Part shown: piece by piece, positions 1 through 5,784 of the stretch
How the letters are laid out: the number at the start of each line of letters is the position of its first letter
Position numbering within the stretch: the stretch's first letter is position 1
Source of the DNA: an uncultured Lachnospiraceae bacterium
GTDB taxonomy: Bacteria > Bacillota > Clostridia > Lachnospirales > Lachnospiraceae
NCBI GenBank assembly: GCA_934359535.1
Contig: CAKRLN010000148.1
Coordinates: 1-5,784, forward strand
Direction of reading: 5' to 3'
Length of the DNA: 5,784 nt
The notes under the pieces: model-generated
Databases searched by the model: none
Told to the model about the DNA's origin: nothing
Seen by the model: only the letters and a program-made list of their open reading frames with translations
Program-made: the position numbers and the translations under genes

Positions 1-549
<549 letters not shown>

Positions 550-560
550 GAGGTGAGGCT

Positions 561-968
561 ATGGCAGATAATATGTTTAAAGTAGAGATCATTACGCCGG
601 ACCGTGTATTTTTTACCGGGGATGCGGATATGATCGAATTTAATACCGTACAGGGACAGATCGGTGTCTATAAGAACCATATCCCGCTCACGACGGTGCT
701 TGAGCCGGGAGTTGTTACGATCCATGAGGGAGATGTGCAGAAGGTTGCCGCCGTGCATGCCGGATTTGCAGAGATCTTAAATGACCGTGTCACACTTCTT
801 GCCGAGGTTGCCGAGTGGCCGGAGGAGATCGATATCGCCCGTGCGGAGGCGGCAAAGGAACGCGCCGAGCAGCGTCTTAGCAATAAGACGGCAGAGCTTG
901 ATATCAAGCGTGCAGAATTTGCACTGCATAAGGCACTGACCCGTATCAGTGTGGCAGAATACCGATAA
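561..968 (+). CDS. atpC: F-type ATP synthase epsilon subunit
   Basis: This 135-residue protein has the usual length of the epsilon subunit, the small rotor-stalk protein of F1 that couples gamma to the c-ring and inhibits ATP hydrolysis. Residues about 1-87 form the N-terminal beta-sandwich (FKVEIITPDRVFFTGDADMI, then GQIGVYKNHIPLTTVLEPG, a family hallmark, and HAGFAEILNDRVTLLAEVAE). Residues about 90-135 are the charged alpha-helical hairpin (IDIARAEAAKERAEQRL onward). The start is ATG 561, preceded by GAGGTGA at 550-556, a strong ribosome binding site in the short gap after atpD. It is thus the last gene of the atp operon and is followed directly by a strong hairpin (977-1018). Nothing is unusual in length or conserved blocks. 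Confidence 0.97.
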   Translation: MADNMFKVEIITPDRVFFTGDADMIEFNTVQGQIGVYKNHIPLTTVLEPGVVTIHEGDVQKVAAVHAGFAEILNDRVTLLAEVAEWPEEIDIARAEAAKERAEQRLSNKTAELDIKRAEFALHKALTRISVAEYR

Positions 969-976
969 GACAGAGA

Positions 977-1018
977 AACCCCCCTAATCCATAAGGAAGC
1001 TTGTGGATCAGGGGGGTT
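977..1018 (+). terminator. Strong hairpin closing the atp operon
   Basis: Nine bases after the atpC stop lies a near-perfect inverted repeat: arms 977-995 and 1000-1018 with a four-base GAAG loop. The 19-pair stem includes a run of six C:G pairs (979-984 with 1011-1016), one A.C mismatch (986/1009) and one U.G wobble (992/1003). It fits an intrinsic terminator of the atp operon by position and stability. The tract after it (ATAAATTT) is only weakly T-rich, so termination could be less complete than the stem suggests, or the structure may also protect the 3' end of the mRNA. Confidence 0.85.
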
Positions 1019-1129
1019 ATAAATTTACCAATAAATATAACAATTATGTATATTTATAGTTCAGATATATGTTATGGTTGTTACTTAACTTTTTTAAAAA
1101 ATAGAGATGAGGCAATTAACAAGGCTATG

Positions 1130-1645
1130 ATGATTGATAAAATTATTAAGACAAAGGCATTGAATTCAGAGTTTCAAATTAGACTGATGAACGAAATGGA
1201 TAAAGTTAATATTTGTAAATGGGAATATACTGGAGAATATAAGATATATAATCTACCAAAATATGAGCAGATGAAAAATGAAAAAATAGGTTTTGCAAAT
1301 CCAAACAGAATTGGTGATTATTATGTGGTTGAGCATGACATGCATGGTGTTGTAGCTTTTTTTGGATTAATTGATGAAAAAGAAGAGGTGTTTATTGGAA
1401 TTGGTGTTCATCCAAATTATTGTTCTTGTGGAATAGGTGCGTGGACTTTAAATGAGGCTATCAAGATAAAAAATAGACGTTATGGGAAAAAGCAATTATA
1501 CTTGGAAGTCAGAACATGGAATAAAAGAGCAATCAACTGTTATAAAAAAGTGGGATTTAAAATTGTGAAAGATTCAATAGAACAGCAGACATATGCGGGA
1601 CAGGGAACTTTTTGTCGTATGAACTATATTGGTTTTAATGCCTAA
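1130..1645 (+). CDS. GNAT family N-acetyltransferase
   Basis: From ATG 1130 this encodes 171 residues with the layout of a GCN5-related acetyltransferase, an enzyme that moves the acetyl group of acetyl-CoA to an amine; the acceptor cannot be told. Strand beta1 is FQIRLMNEMD (about residues 15-24), followed by WEYTGEYKIYNLP. Motif A is FIGIGVHPNYCSCGIGAWTL (about 88-107), the acetyl-CoA pyrophosphate loop. Motif B is LEVRTWNKRAINCYKKVGFK (about 125-144), with the typical N-K-R-A and Y-x-x-x-G-F. In motif A the usual Arg/Gln of (R/Q)xxGxG is Cys98. The start is uncertain: the frame is open back to 1001. ATG 1187 would cut off beta1, ATG 1046 and TTG 1001 lack a ribosome binding site, and ATG 1127 or 1130 has AAGG at 1121-1124. 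The gene ends with TAATAA. It is very AT-rich (bases 1201-1260 hold 13 G/C of 60, against 32 of 60 for 661-720 in atpC), which suggests transfer from elsewhere. Confidence 0.85.
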   Translation: MIDKIIKTKALNSEFQIRLMNEMDKVNICKWEYTGEYKIYNLPKYEQMKNEKIGFANPNRIGDYYVVEHDMHGVVAFFGLIDEKEEVFIGIGVHPNYCSCGIGAWTLNEAIKIKNRRYGKKQLYLEVRTWNKRAINCYKKVGFKIVKDSIEQQTYAGQGTFCRMNYIGFNA

Positions 1646-1757
1646 TAAATGTATAGGATTTGTGTAATGACGACTATAGATAGAAATGGAGAATGGTCTG
1701 GAGATTAAATCTCTAAACCTTACGATTGTATGTATTGTAAACACAAATAAATGCAGG

Positions 1758-1794
1758 CATACTCTCGTTGCTCATTGCAGGCAACGGGAGTATG
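1758..1794. terminator. Hairpin between convergent genes, likely shared terminator
   Basis: Arms 1758-1771 and 1781-1794 form 14 consecutive pairs around a nine-base loop; one pair is T1765-G1787. It lies between the + strand acetyltransferase (stop 1645) and the - strand beta-galactosidase (stop at 1817), where a two-way terminator is expected. On the - strand it is 23 bp beyond the galactosidase stop and is followed by a modest T-rich tract (GCATTTATTTGTG). On the + strand the tract that follows is AT-rich but not a clean T run. The T-G pair is a wobble in + strand RNA but an A.C mismatch in - strand RNA. The rest of 1646-1816 holds nothing else that I can name. Confidence 0.65.
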
Positions 1795-1816
1795 TCAGAT
1801 AGGTAATATATGATTT

Positions 1817-3829
1817 TTATGCAAGCGGCTCCTGTAAGATCATAACATCCCATGGGGCAAGCACACTGCCAGCTTTTGCCGAAGCCCCGGTGATCAGATC
1901 GACTTTTCCGGCAAGGCTTTCCGGAAGCGGCTGAGTGGCGCCGGAGAAGTTCATCACATAGTAGAAGCGTGTGGTATCGCTTTCACGGCAGGTAACCTCA
2001 AGTGTGGTTGTCTCCGGAATGACAGGGCTTACACCGGCCTCTGTAATAGCCGTAGAAAGGATCTTTGCAAGACCGTCTTTTTCCAGCTGGGTGCCGATAT
2101 AGTATACATGGCCTTTTCCAAAGCTGTTTTTTGTGGCAGCAGGCATTCCGGCATAGAAGTCTTTTCCGTAGGAGGCAAGTGCTTCGGCGCCTTCTAAATG
2201 CATCAGATCGCAGAGCAGTCCACAGGAGAAGCTTGTGCCATCGGAAAACAGGGCGGTATTTTTCTGTTCTGGTGCAAGCGCATCGATCTCTTCTACCCAG
2301 ACGCCAGCCATATCGCGCAGTGGTCCCGGATAACCGCCAAGGTGTACATTATCGGACTGTCCGACAATACCGCTCATAAAGGTTGTGATCAGGGTACCAC
2401 CGTTTTTCACAAAGCTTTCTAAGGCTTCCTTCATACCGTCTTTTACCATGTAAAGGACAGGAGCGACAATGATGTCATATTTGGAAAAGTCGCAGTCGAC
2501 CGGAATCATATCGACCGAAATATTCTGGTTGTAGAAAAATTCATAGTACTGATGGATCTGATCGACATATTTCAGATCTGCGGAAGGACCGCTTGTGTAT
2601 TCGAGTGCCCAGTAATTATCCCAGTCAAAGATGATACCGACCTTCGATGGATTTTTTGAGCCAAGTGTTTTTGTTCCAAAGCTTTCCAGCTCCTGACCGA
2701 GCTGTGCAGTTTCGCGGAAGACACGGGTATTCTCATTGCCGACATGGGCAATGACAGCACCGTGGAATTTCTCACATCCGCCGACACTTCTGCGGAGCTG
2801 GAAAAACTGGATCGTATCCGCACCGTGAGCCATGGTCTGATAGCTTTGTGCGCGCATCTGTCCCGGTCTCTTCAAGGAGTTGTATTTCTGCCAGTTCTGC
2901 TGGCTTGGTGTCTGCTCCATTAACATAAACGGCGCATCCTTTAAGCCACGCATCAGATCATGTGTCATGGCAACCTGGCTCCATGGGGTATCGTAGGCAG
3001 GGTAGTTATCCCAGGATACAATATCCATCTCTTTTGCCCATTTGAAATAGTCAAGTCCCTTGAATGTTCCCATCAGGTTGGTCGTGATCAGGGCATCCGG
3101 CTTTTGGGCGCGGATTGCATCGCGTTCCATTTTGTAGTTGTCTAACAGGCTGTCGGAGAGAAAGCGTCTGTAATCAATGGAGATACCGGCAAATGCAGTC
3201 ATATCCCTTCCGATTCCTTCACTGAGTGCGTTCGGCACAACAACCTCATCCCAGTCATAAACCGTATGTCCCCAGAATTCCATATTCCATGCGGTATTTA
3301 ACGCATCAATGGTATGGTATTTATCTTTCAGCCATACGCGGAAGGCTTTCTGGCAGTTGTCACAGTAGCATTCCGCACCGTATTCATTGTTGATATGCCA
3401 GCAGGTTACATGAGGATTGCCGGCATAGCGTTCTGCAAGTCTGGAAGCAAGTGCTCTGGCGTATTTCTGGTATACCGGGGAATTTGGACAGGCGTTGTGT
3501 CTGCCGCCGAATTTGTGGTGTCTTCCCTCGTAATCGGTGCTCATAACCTCTGGATATTTTTTCACCATCCATGCAGGAAGTGCTGCGGTCGAGGTTGCAA
3601 AAACAATGTCATAATCTTCTTTTGACAGCATATCTACGATCTTGTCCAGACAGGAAAAATCATACACATGCTCGGATGGCTGGATCTTTGCCCAGGAAAA
3701 AACGTTGATCGTTGCCGTGTTGATATGGGCATCTTTAAAAATGCGCATATCGTCTTCCCAGATCTCCTCCGGCCACTGGTTTGGATTGTAATCTCCTCCG
3801 TAGAGGATTCGTTTGAATTTGGATTCCAT
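1817..3829 (-). CDS. GH42 family beta-galactosidase
   Basis: This 670-residue protein matches the usual length of a glycoside hydrolase family 42 beta-galactosidase, which removes terminal beta-D-galactose from lactose-type, galacto-oligosaccharide or plant galactan fragments by a retaining mechanism. The N-terminal LYGGDYNPNQWPEEIW block is the family hallmark. The TIM barrel (about residues 5-385) carries the acid/base Glu149 in HINNEYG, preceded by Asn148, and the nucleophile Glu305 in LMEQTPS. Cys114, Cys154, Cys156 and Cys159 match the four-Cys zinc site known in some GH42 enzymes. Domain B, the amidotransferase-like trimerisation domain, begins near KVGIIFDWDNYWALEY (about 396) and runs to about 595; a small beta domain C completes the chain. 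There is no signal peptide, so it should act in the cytoplasm on imported sugars. The start is ATG 3829 because AGGAGG lies 7 bases upstream; an in-frame ATG eight codons earlier lacks such a site. It is divergent from the AraC regulator. The preferred linkage cannot be told from sequence. Confidence 0.95.
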   Translation of the reverse strand: MESKFKRILYGGDYNPNQWPEEIWEDDMRIFKDAHINTATINVFSWAKIQPSEHVYDFSCLDKIVDMLSKEDYDIVFATSTAALPAWMVKKYPEVMSTDYEGRHHKFGGRHNACPNSPVYQKYARALASRLAERYAGNPHVTCWHINNEYGAECYCDNCQKAFRVWLKDKYHTIDALNTAWNMEFWGHTVYDWDEVVVPNALSEGIGRDMTAFAGISIDYRRFLSDSLLDNYKMERDAIRAQKPDALITTNLMGTFKGLDYFKWAKEMDIVSWDNYPAYDTPWSQVAMTHDLMRGLKDAPFMLMEQTPSQQNWQKYNSLKRPGQMRAQSYQTMAHGADTIQFFQLRRSVGGCEKFHGAVIAHVGNENTRVFRETAQLGQELESFGTKTLGSKNPSKVGIIFDWDNYWALEYTSGPSADLKYVDQIHQYYEFFYNQNISVDMIPVDCDFSKYDIIVAPVLYMVKDGMKEALESFVKNGGTLITTFMSGIVGQSDNVHLGGYPGPLRDMAGVWVEEIDALAPEQKNTALFSDGTSFSCGLLCDLMHLEGAEALASYGKDFYAGMPAATKNSFGKGHVYYIGTQLEKDGLAKILSTAITEAGVSPVIPETTTLEVTCRESDTTRFYYVMNFSGATQPLPESLAGKVDLITGASAKAGSVLAPWDVMILQEPLA

Positions 3830-3836
3830 AATAAAA

Positions 3837-3842
3837 CCTCCT
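3837..3842 (-). promoter_or_regulatory. Ribosome binding site of the beta-galactosidase
   Basis: Read on the - strand this is a perfect AGGAGG, 7 bases before ATG 3829. It decides the start: the open frame continues to an upstream ATG at 3853, but that codon would place this site inside the coding region and would add eight residues before the conserved MESKFKRILYGGDYNP beginning. Confidence 0.9.
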
Positions 3843-3865
3843 GATATTATCATACTTTCTGAATC

Positions 3866-3887
3866 TGTAAGGTGTGTCGACCTTGTA
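3866..3887. repeat. Imperfect inverted repeat in the beta-galactosidase leader
   Basis: TGTAAGGT (3866-3873) and ACCTTGTA (3880-3887) are imperfect inverted copies with a six-base centre; the inner five positions (AAGGT/ACCTT) match exactly. It lies within the likely untranslated leader of the galactosidase gene, about 37 bp upstream of its start codon. It could be a repressor operator or a weak RNA hairpin, or chance. No family can be assigned from the sequence. Confidence 0.3.
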
Positions 3888-3912
3888 TTTTTGTTTTCTT
3901 TGATTTATGCTT

Positions 3913-3968
3913 ATCATAGTATATTTTAAAAGGAAAATGTATAACAGGAACAAACACTTTATATAACA
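3913..3968 (-). promoter_or_regulatory. Candidate beta-galactosidase promoter with two AraC-type direct repeats
   Basis: Read on the - strand, TGTTATA occurs at 3962-3968 and again at 3940-3946, 22 bp start to start. A -10-like TATACT follows at 3918-3923, 16 bases after the second copy, and a second -10-like TATGAT overlaps it at 3913-3918. No good TTGACA -35 is present; the second TGTTATA sits where one would be. AraC/XylS proteins commonly bind two directly repeated half-sites about 21 bp apart with the near one overlapping -35 of the target promoter, and an AraC gene is divergently encoded next door. The assignment to this regulator is inference. The site is also close enough to the regulator gene (start 4020) to allow autoregulation. 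I see no convincing separate promoter for that gene. Confidence 0.4.
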
Positions 3969-4007
3969 TTTTGAAACTGATAAAAGCAGTCGGTCATAAG
4001 GCGGGGC

Positions 4008-4013
4008 AGGAGG
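4008..4013 (+). promoter_or_regulatory. Ribosome binding site of the AraC regulator
   Basis: A perfect AGGAGG lies 6 bases before GTG 4020, and supports that GTG as start. An out-of-frame ATG at 4018-4020 overlaps the GTG by one base and is 4 bases from the same site, so the two starts could compete. Confidence 0.8.
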
Positions 4014-4019
4014 TGTGAT

Positions 4020-4829
4020 GTGGCAATTTATTTTGGAAATCATTTCAGTACAGAGCCATTTTTGTTTGACTCTGTTGGAAATCACTGGGAACAGGAGAGT
4101 GTCAAAAGACCGGATGGATTCCCGATGTATCATTATCTTCAGACGGAATCCGGAAGCGGAAGTGTATCGGTAAAAGGAAAAACGATTCTTTTGGAGAGGG
4201 GACAGGGAATCCTGCTCGCTCCGTTTGTGCCACACAGCTACCGTGCGCAGGGGGGGACCTGGATCACAGAGTTTGCAACATTTACCGGTTCGATGGAGGC
4301 GCATCTGAAAAAAATGATCGGTGGAGAAGATTATTTAAGAATCGAAGAGGAAAAGGGAATGGAGATTGAGAAGGTTATTGCAGAAGCGGTATATGATTTT
4401 GAGACGGCATCTGGCAATACGAGAAAGCTGTCTTTAGACTGCTATCATCTGCTTTTACTTTTTTTAGAAGGAATCCCCCATACGGCGGCAGCAGCACAGC
4501 CGGCATGGGAGAAATATGTACAGCCGGTTGTCGCACAGATCGAAAGCTTCTATATGGATGAGCTTTCCGCGGATCAGCTGGCCAAAAGTGTGTATGTGTC
4601 ACCGCAGTATCTGTCCCGGCTTTTTTCCAGATATCTGAACTGTTCGGTATATGAGTACCTGACCAATTATCGGATTAATAAGGCAAAGGAGCTGCTTTTA
4701 CTGGAACGTGACCGCAAGATACAGGATATTTCCCATGATGTGGGATATACCGATGCAAGTCATTTTATCGTGATGTTCCGCAAGCTTACCGGAATGACAC
4801 CGGTGGAGTTCCGGAGGCTGCATGTATAA
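4020..4829 (+). CDS. AraC-family transcriptional regulator (cupin sensor plus AraC HTH)
   Basis: A 269-residue AraC/XylS-type regulator. Residues about 10-110 form the AraC-type cupin sensor domain (YHYLQTESGSGSVSVKGKTI, then LERGQGILLAPFVPHSY, where the PF-PHSY turn is typical), expected to bind a sugar or glycoside. Residues about 165-269 are the double helix-turn-helix domain: first helix pair LSADQLAKSVYVSPQYLSRL, with FSRYLNCSVYEYLTNYRINK; second pair IQDISHDVGYTDASHFIVMF, ending with the family signature FRKLTGMTPVEFRR. There is no membrane segment, so it is a cytoplasmic DNA-binding protein. The start is GTG 4020, set by AGGAGG at 4008-4013; no in-frame ATG is near. Divergent placement beside the GH42 gene makes that gene its probable target, most likely through the TGTTATA repeats in the 190-bp gap. 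Its stop lies 2 bp from the stop of the convergent phosphatase gene. The effector is not known. Confidence 0.93.
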   Translation: MAIYFGNHFSTEPFLFDSVGNHWEQESVKRPDGFPMYHYLQTESGSGSVSVKGKTILLERGQGILLAPFVPHSYRAQGGTWITEFATFTGSMEAHLKKMIGGEDYLRIEEEKGMEIEKVIAEAVYDFETASGNTRKLSLDCYHLLLLFLEGIPHTAAAAQPAWEKYVQPVVAQIESFYMDELSADQLAKSVYVSPQYLSRLFSRYLNCSVYEYLTNYRINKAKELLLLERDRKIQDISHDVGYTDASHFIVMFRKLTGMTPVEFRRLHV

Positions 4830-4831
4830 AA

Positions 4832-5650
4832 TTACAGCAGCCCAAGCTGTTCAAAGGCATGATAGATCCCGTCCTCGTCAATATTGGTCGTGACCAGATC
4901 GGCACGCTCTTTGACTTCCGGAAGTGCATTTCCCATCGCAACGGCAGTGTGGGCAAATTCCATCATCTGGAAATCATTTGGACCGTCACCGACCGCAATC
5001 GTATCTGTCTGGGATGCGCCGATGTGGTTTAAATAGATCTGCATACCGGTTGCCTTATGGATTCCGTTAATCCCAATTTCACCGGCGTATCCATCCGCGC
5101 CTTCCAAGCTGAGCGGAACGGTATCAAAATACGGGAGCAGCTGCGCATGGACTTCATTTACCGGGAATGGAGAATCATAGAAAATGATTTTTTCAAGATC
5201 GGGCTGTTTCCAGACATCCTCGCAGACCGTCAGCTCTCCCTGAAGCTGGGATGCCTGTTTTTCGGTCATGCCGGAGGCTTCGTATTTTTTCAGAATGCCA
5301 TTTATGCTCCGTTTATTGAGTACCAGTCCGTGTTCGCCCTGATAACAGAACAGGAAACCGTTTTGCTCCAGATAATCAAAGCTCTTTTTCTTTTGCTCCT
5401 CTGAGATCACCGCATGATAAATGTCCTTTCCACCTGCAATTACGCGGGCTCCGGCACCGCAGACAATTCCATCAAAGCCGAGAGATAGAAGTTCTGCGGA
5501 TACCTGAAAACGGCTGCGTCCGGTACAGACAACCATCTTGTGTCCGTTTGCCTGCGCCTGTCTTACTGCTGATTTGGCAGACTCCGGGATCGAGCCATCA
5601 AAGCACACCATAGTTCCATCAATATCTAAAAAAACGATTTTCTGCTGCAT
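4832..5650 (-). CDS. Cof-type HAD family phosphatase
   Basis: A 272-residue haloacid dehalogenase-superfamily hydrolase of the Cof (class IIB) type, of normal length. Motif I is FLDIDGTMV with nucleophile Asp9 and acid/base Asp11; motif II is CTGRS with Thr43; motif III is Lys199 in GIHKATGM; motif IV is VGDGPNDFQMME with Asp222, Asn225 and Asp226 for Mg2+ binding. The C2-type cap lies between motifs II and III (about residues 80-190). Proteins of this type dephosphorylate small molecules such as sugar phosphates, flavin mononucleotide or pyridoxal phosphate; the substrate cannot be read from sequence. It is cytoplasmic, with no signal or membrane segment. ATG 5650 is preceded by AAGGAG at 5658-5663, 7 bases upstream. 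It is convergent with the AraC gene, with only 2 bp between the stops and thus no room for a terminator between them. I found no convincing promoter in 5664-5784. Confidence 0.94.
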   Translation of the reverse strand: MQQKIVFLDIDGTMVCFDGSIPESAKSAVRQAQANGHKMVVCTGRSRFQVSAELLSLGFDGIVCGAGARVIAGGKDIYHAVISEEQKKKSFDYLEQNGFLFCYQGEHGLVLNKRSINGILKKYEASGMTEKQASQLQGELTVCEDVWKQPDLEKIIFYDSPFPVNEVHAQLLPYFDTVPLSLEGADGYAGEIGINGIHKATGMQIYLNHIGASQTDTIAVGDGPNDFQMMEFAHTAVAMGNALPEVKERADLVTTNIDEDGIYHAFEQLGLL

Positions 5651-5721
5651 TTTTCTGCTCCTTTTTCGAATTAATCCTAATTAGATAATTGCGAAAAGCT
5701 CTTTTATTCACATTTTATTGT

Positions 5722-5784
5722 TCAAAGTGACAAAAATCTTCGAAGACACGCTTCCGCTACGTGTCGCTGGCAACGGTACATAAG
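5722..5784. other. Short palindromic stretch upstream of the phosphatase, possibly an interspersed repeat or a gene tail
   Basis: This edge segment holds a 10-base palindrome TCTTCGAAGA (5737-5746) and an inverted repeat GACACG (5745-5750) with CGTGTC (5760-5765) around a nine-base loop. On the - strand it is an open frame from the window edge to TGA at 5722-5724 (20 codons, Arg-rich and unlike any family I recognise), so it could also be the end of a gene lying to the right. The sequence is compatible with a small dispersed repeat, but only one copy is visible here, so its nature stays open. Confidence 0.25.

Noticed and set aside
1001..1129. Extension of the acetyltransferase to TTG 1001
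   Set aside because: TTG 1001 lies within the right arm of the atp terminator hairpin, has no ribosome binding site, and the added residues do not resemble a GNAT N-terminus.
2065..2422. Open frames on the + strand inside the galactosidase gene
   Set aside because: They are antisense to well-conserved GH42 sequence and encode Arg/His-rich text without domain character.
3901..3916. TGATTTATGCTTATCA as a catabolite repression (cre) site
   Set aside because: Only the outer TGAT/ATCA match as a dyad, and the central CG of the CcpA cre consensus is absent.
3735..4304. 189-codon open frame on the - strand across the divergent intergenic region
   Set aside because: It overlaps the 5' end of the GH42 gene and the AraC gene, has no recognisable domain, and its composition is what an antisense shadow of the AraC gene would give.
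5057..5404. 115-codon + strand frame inside the phosphatase gene
   Set aside because: It lies antisense to a complete Cof-type HAD gene and shows no known motif or ribosome binding site.
5705..5733. - strand TTGTCA (5728-5733) with a hexamer 17 bp downstream as phosphatase promoter
   Set aside because: The -35 is good but the hexamer at the right distance is TGAATA, matching TATAAT at only two of six positions; TCTAAT and TAAAAT further along lack a -35 at a proper distance.

Overview
The window looks like a chromosomal segment from a low-to-mid GC anaerobic Firmicute, most likely a gut Lachnospiraceae or related Clostridia. This rests on the style of the proteins (ATP synthase, GH42 beta-galactosidase, AraC regulator, Cof-type phosphatase), strong AGGAGG ribosome binding sites and a roughly 45-50% GC background. 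The assignment is an inference from general character, not a database match.

Layout: positions 1-549 are the 3' end of atpD (F1 beta subunit), followed 11 bp later by complete atpC (561-968, epsilon subunit). These are the last two genes of an F-type ATP synthase operon, closed by a very strong GC-rich hairpin at 977-1018. Next comes an AT-rich stretch (about 1019-1757) with a single GNAT acetyltransferase gene on the + strand (best start 1130, stop 1645). Its base composition differs sharply from both sides, so it looks like a later insertion between two older units. A hairpin at 1758-1794 separates it from the convergent gene that follows.

The right half is a small sugar-use module. A cytoplasmic GH42 beta-galactosidase (1817-3829, - strand) is divergently paired with an AraC-family regulator (4020-4829, + strand) across a 190-bp intergenic region. 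That region holds two TGTTATA direct repeats (- strand reading), 22 bp apart and placed over the expected -35 of a TATACT -10 box, which suggests activation of the galactosidase by the AraC protein. The regulator ends only 2 bp from the stop of a convergent Cof-type HAD phosphatase gene (4832-5650, - strand). The last 134 bases hold the phosphatase leader and a small palindromic stretch of unknown nature.

How the genes work together: atpD and atpC make parts of the ATP synthase. The regulator probably senses a sugar or glycoside and switches on the galactosidase, which would hydrolyse imported galactosides; no transporter is in the window. The phosphatase may act on a sugar phosphate or flavin-type substrate but has no demonstrable tie to the galactosidase. 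I see no CRISPR array, tRNA, rRNA, transposase or phage gene, and nothing that amounts to a new multi-gene system. The points most worth a second look are the direct-repeat promoter architecture, the AT-rich acetyltransferase insert and the tail-to-tail overlap at 4827-4834.
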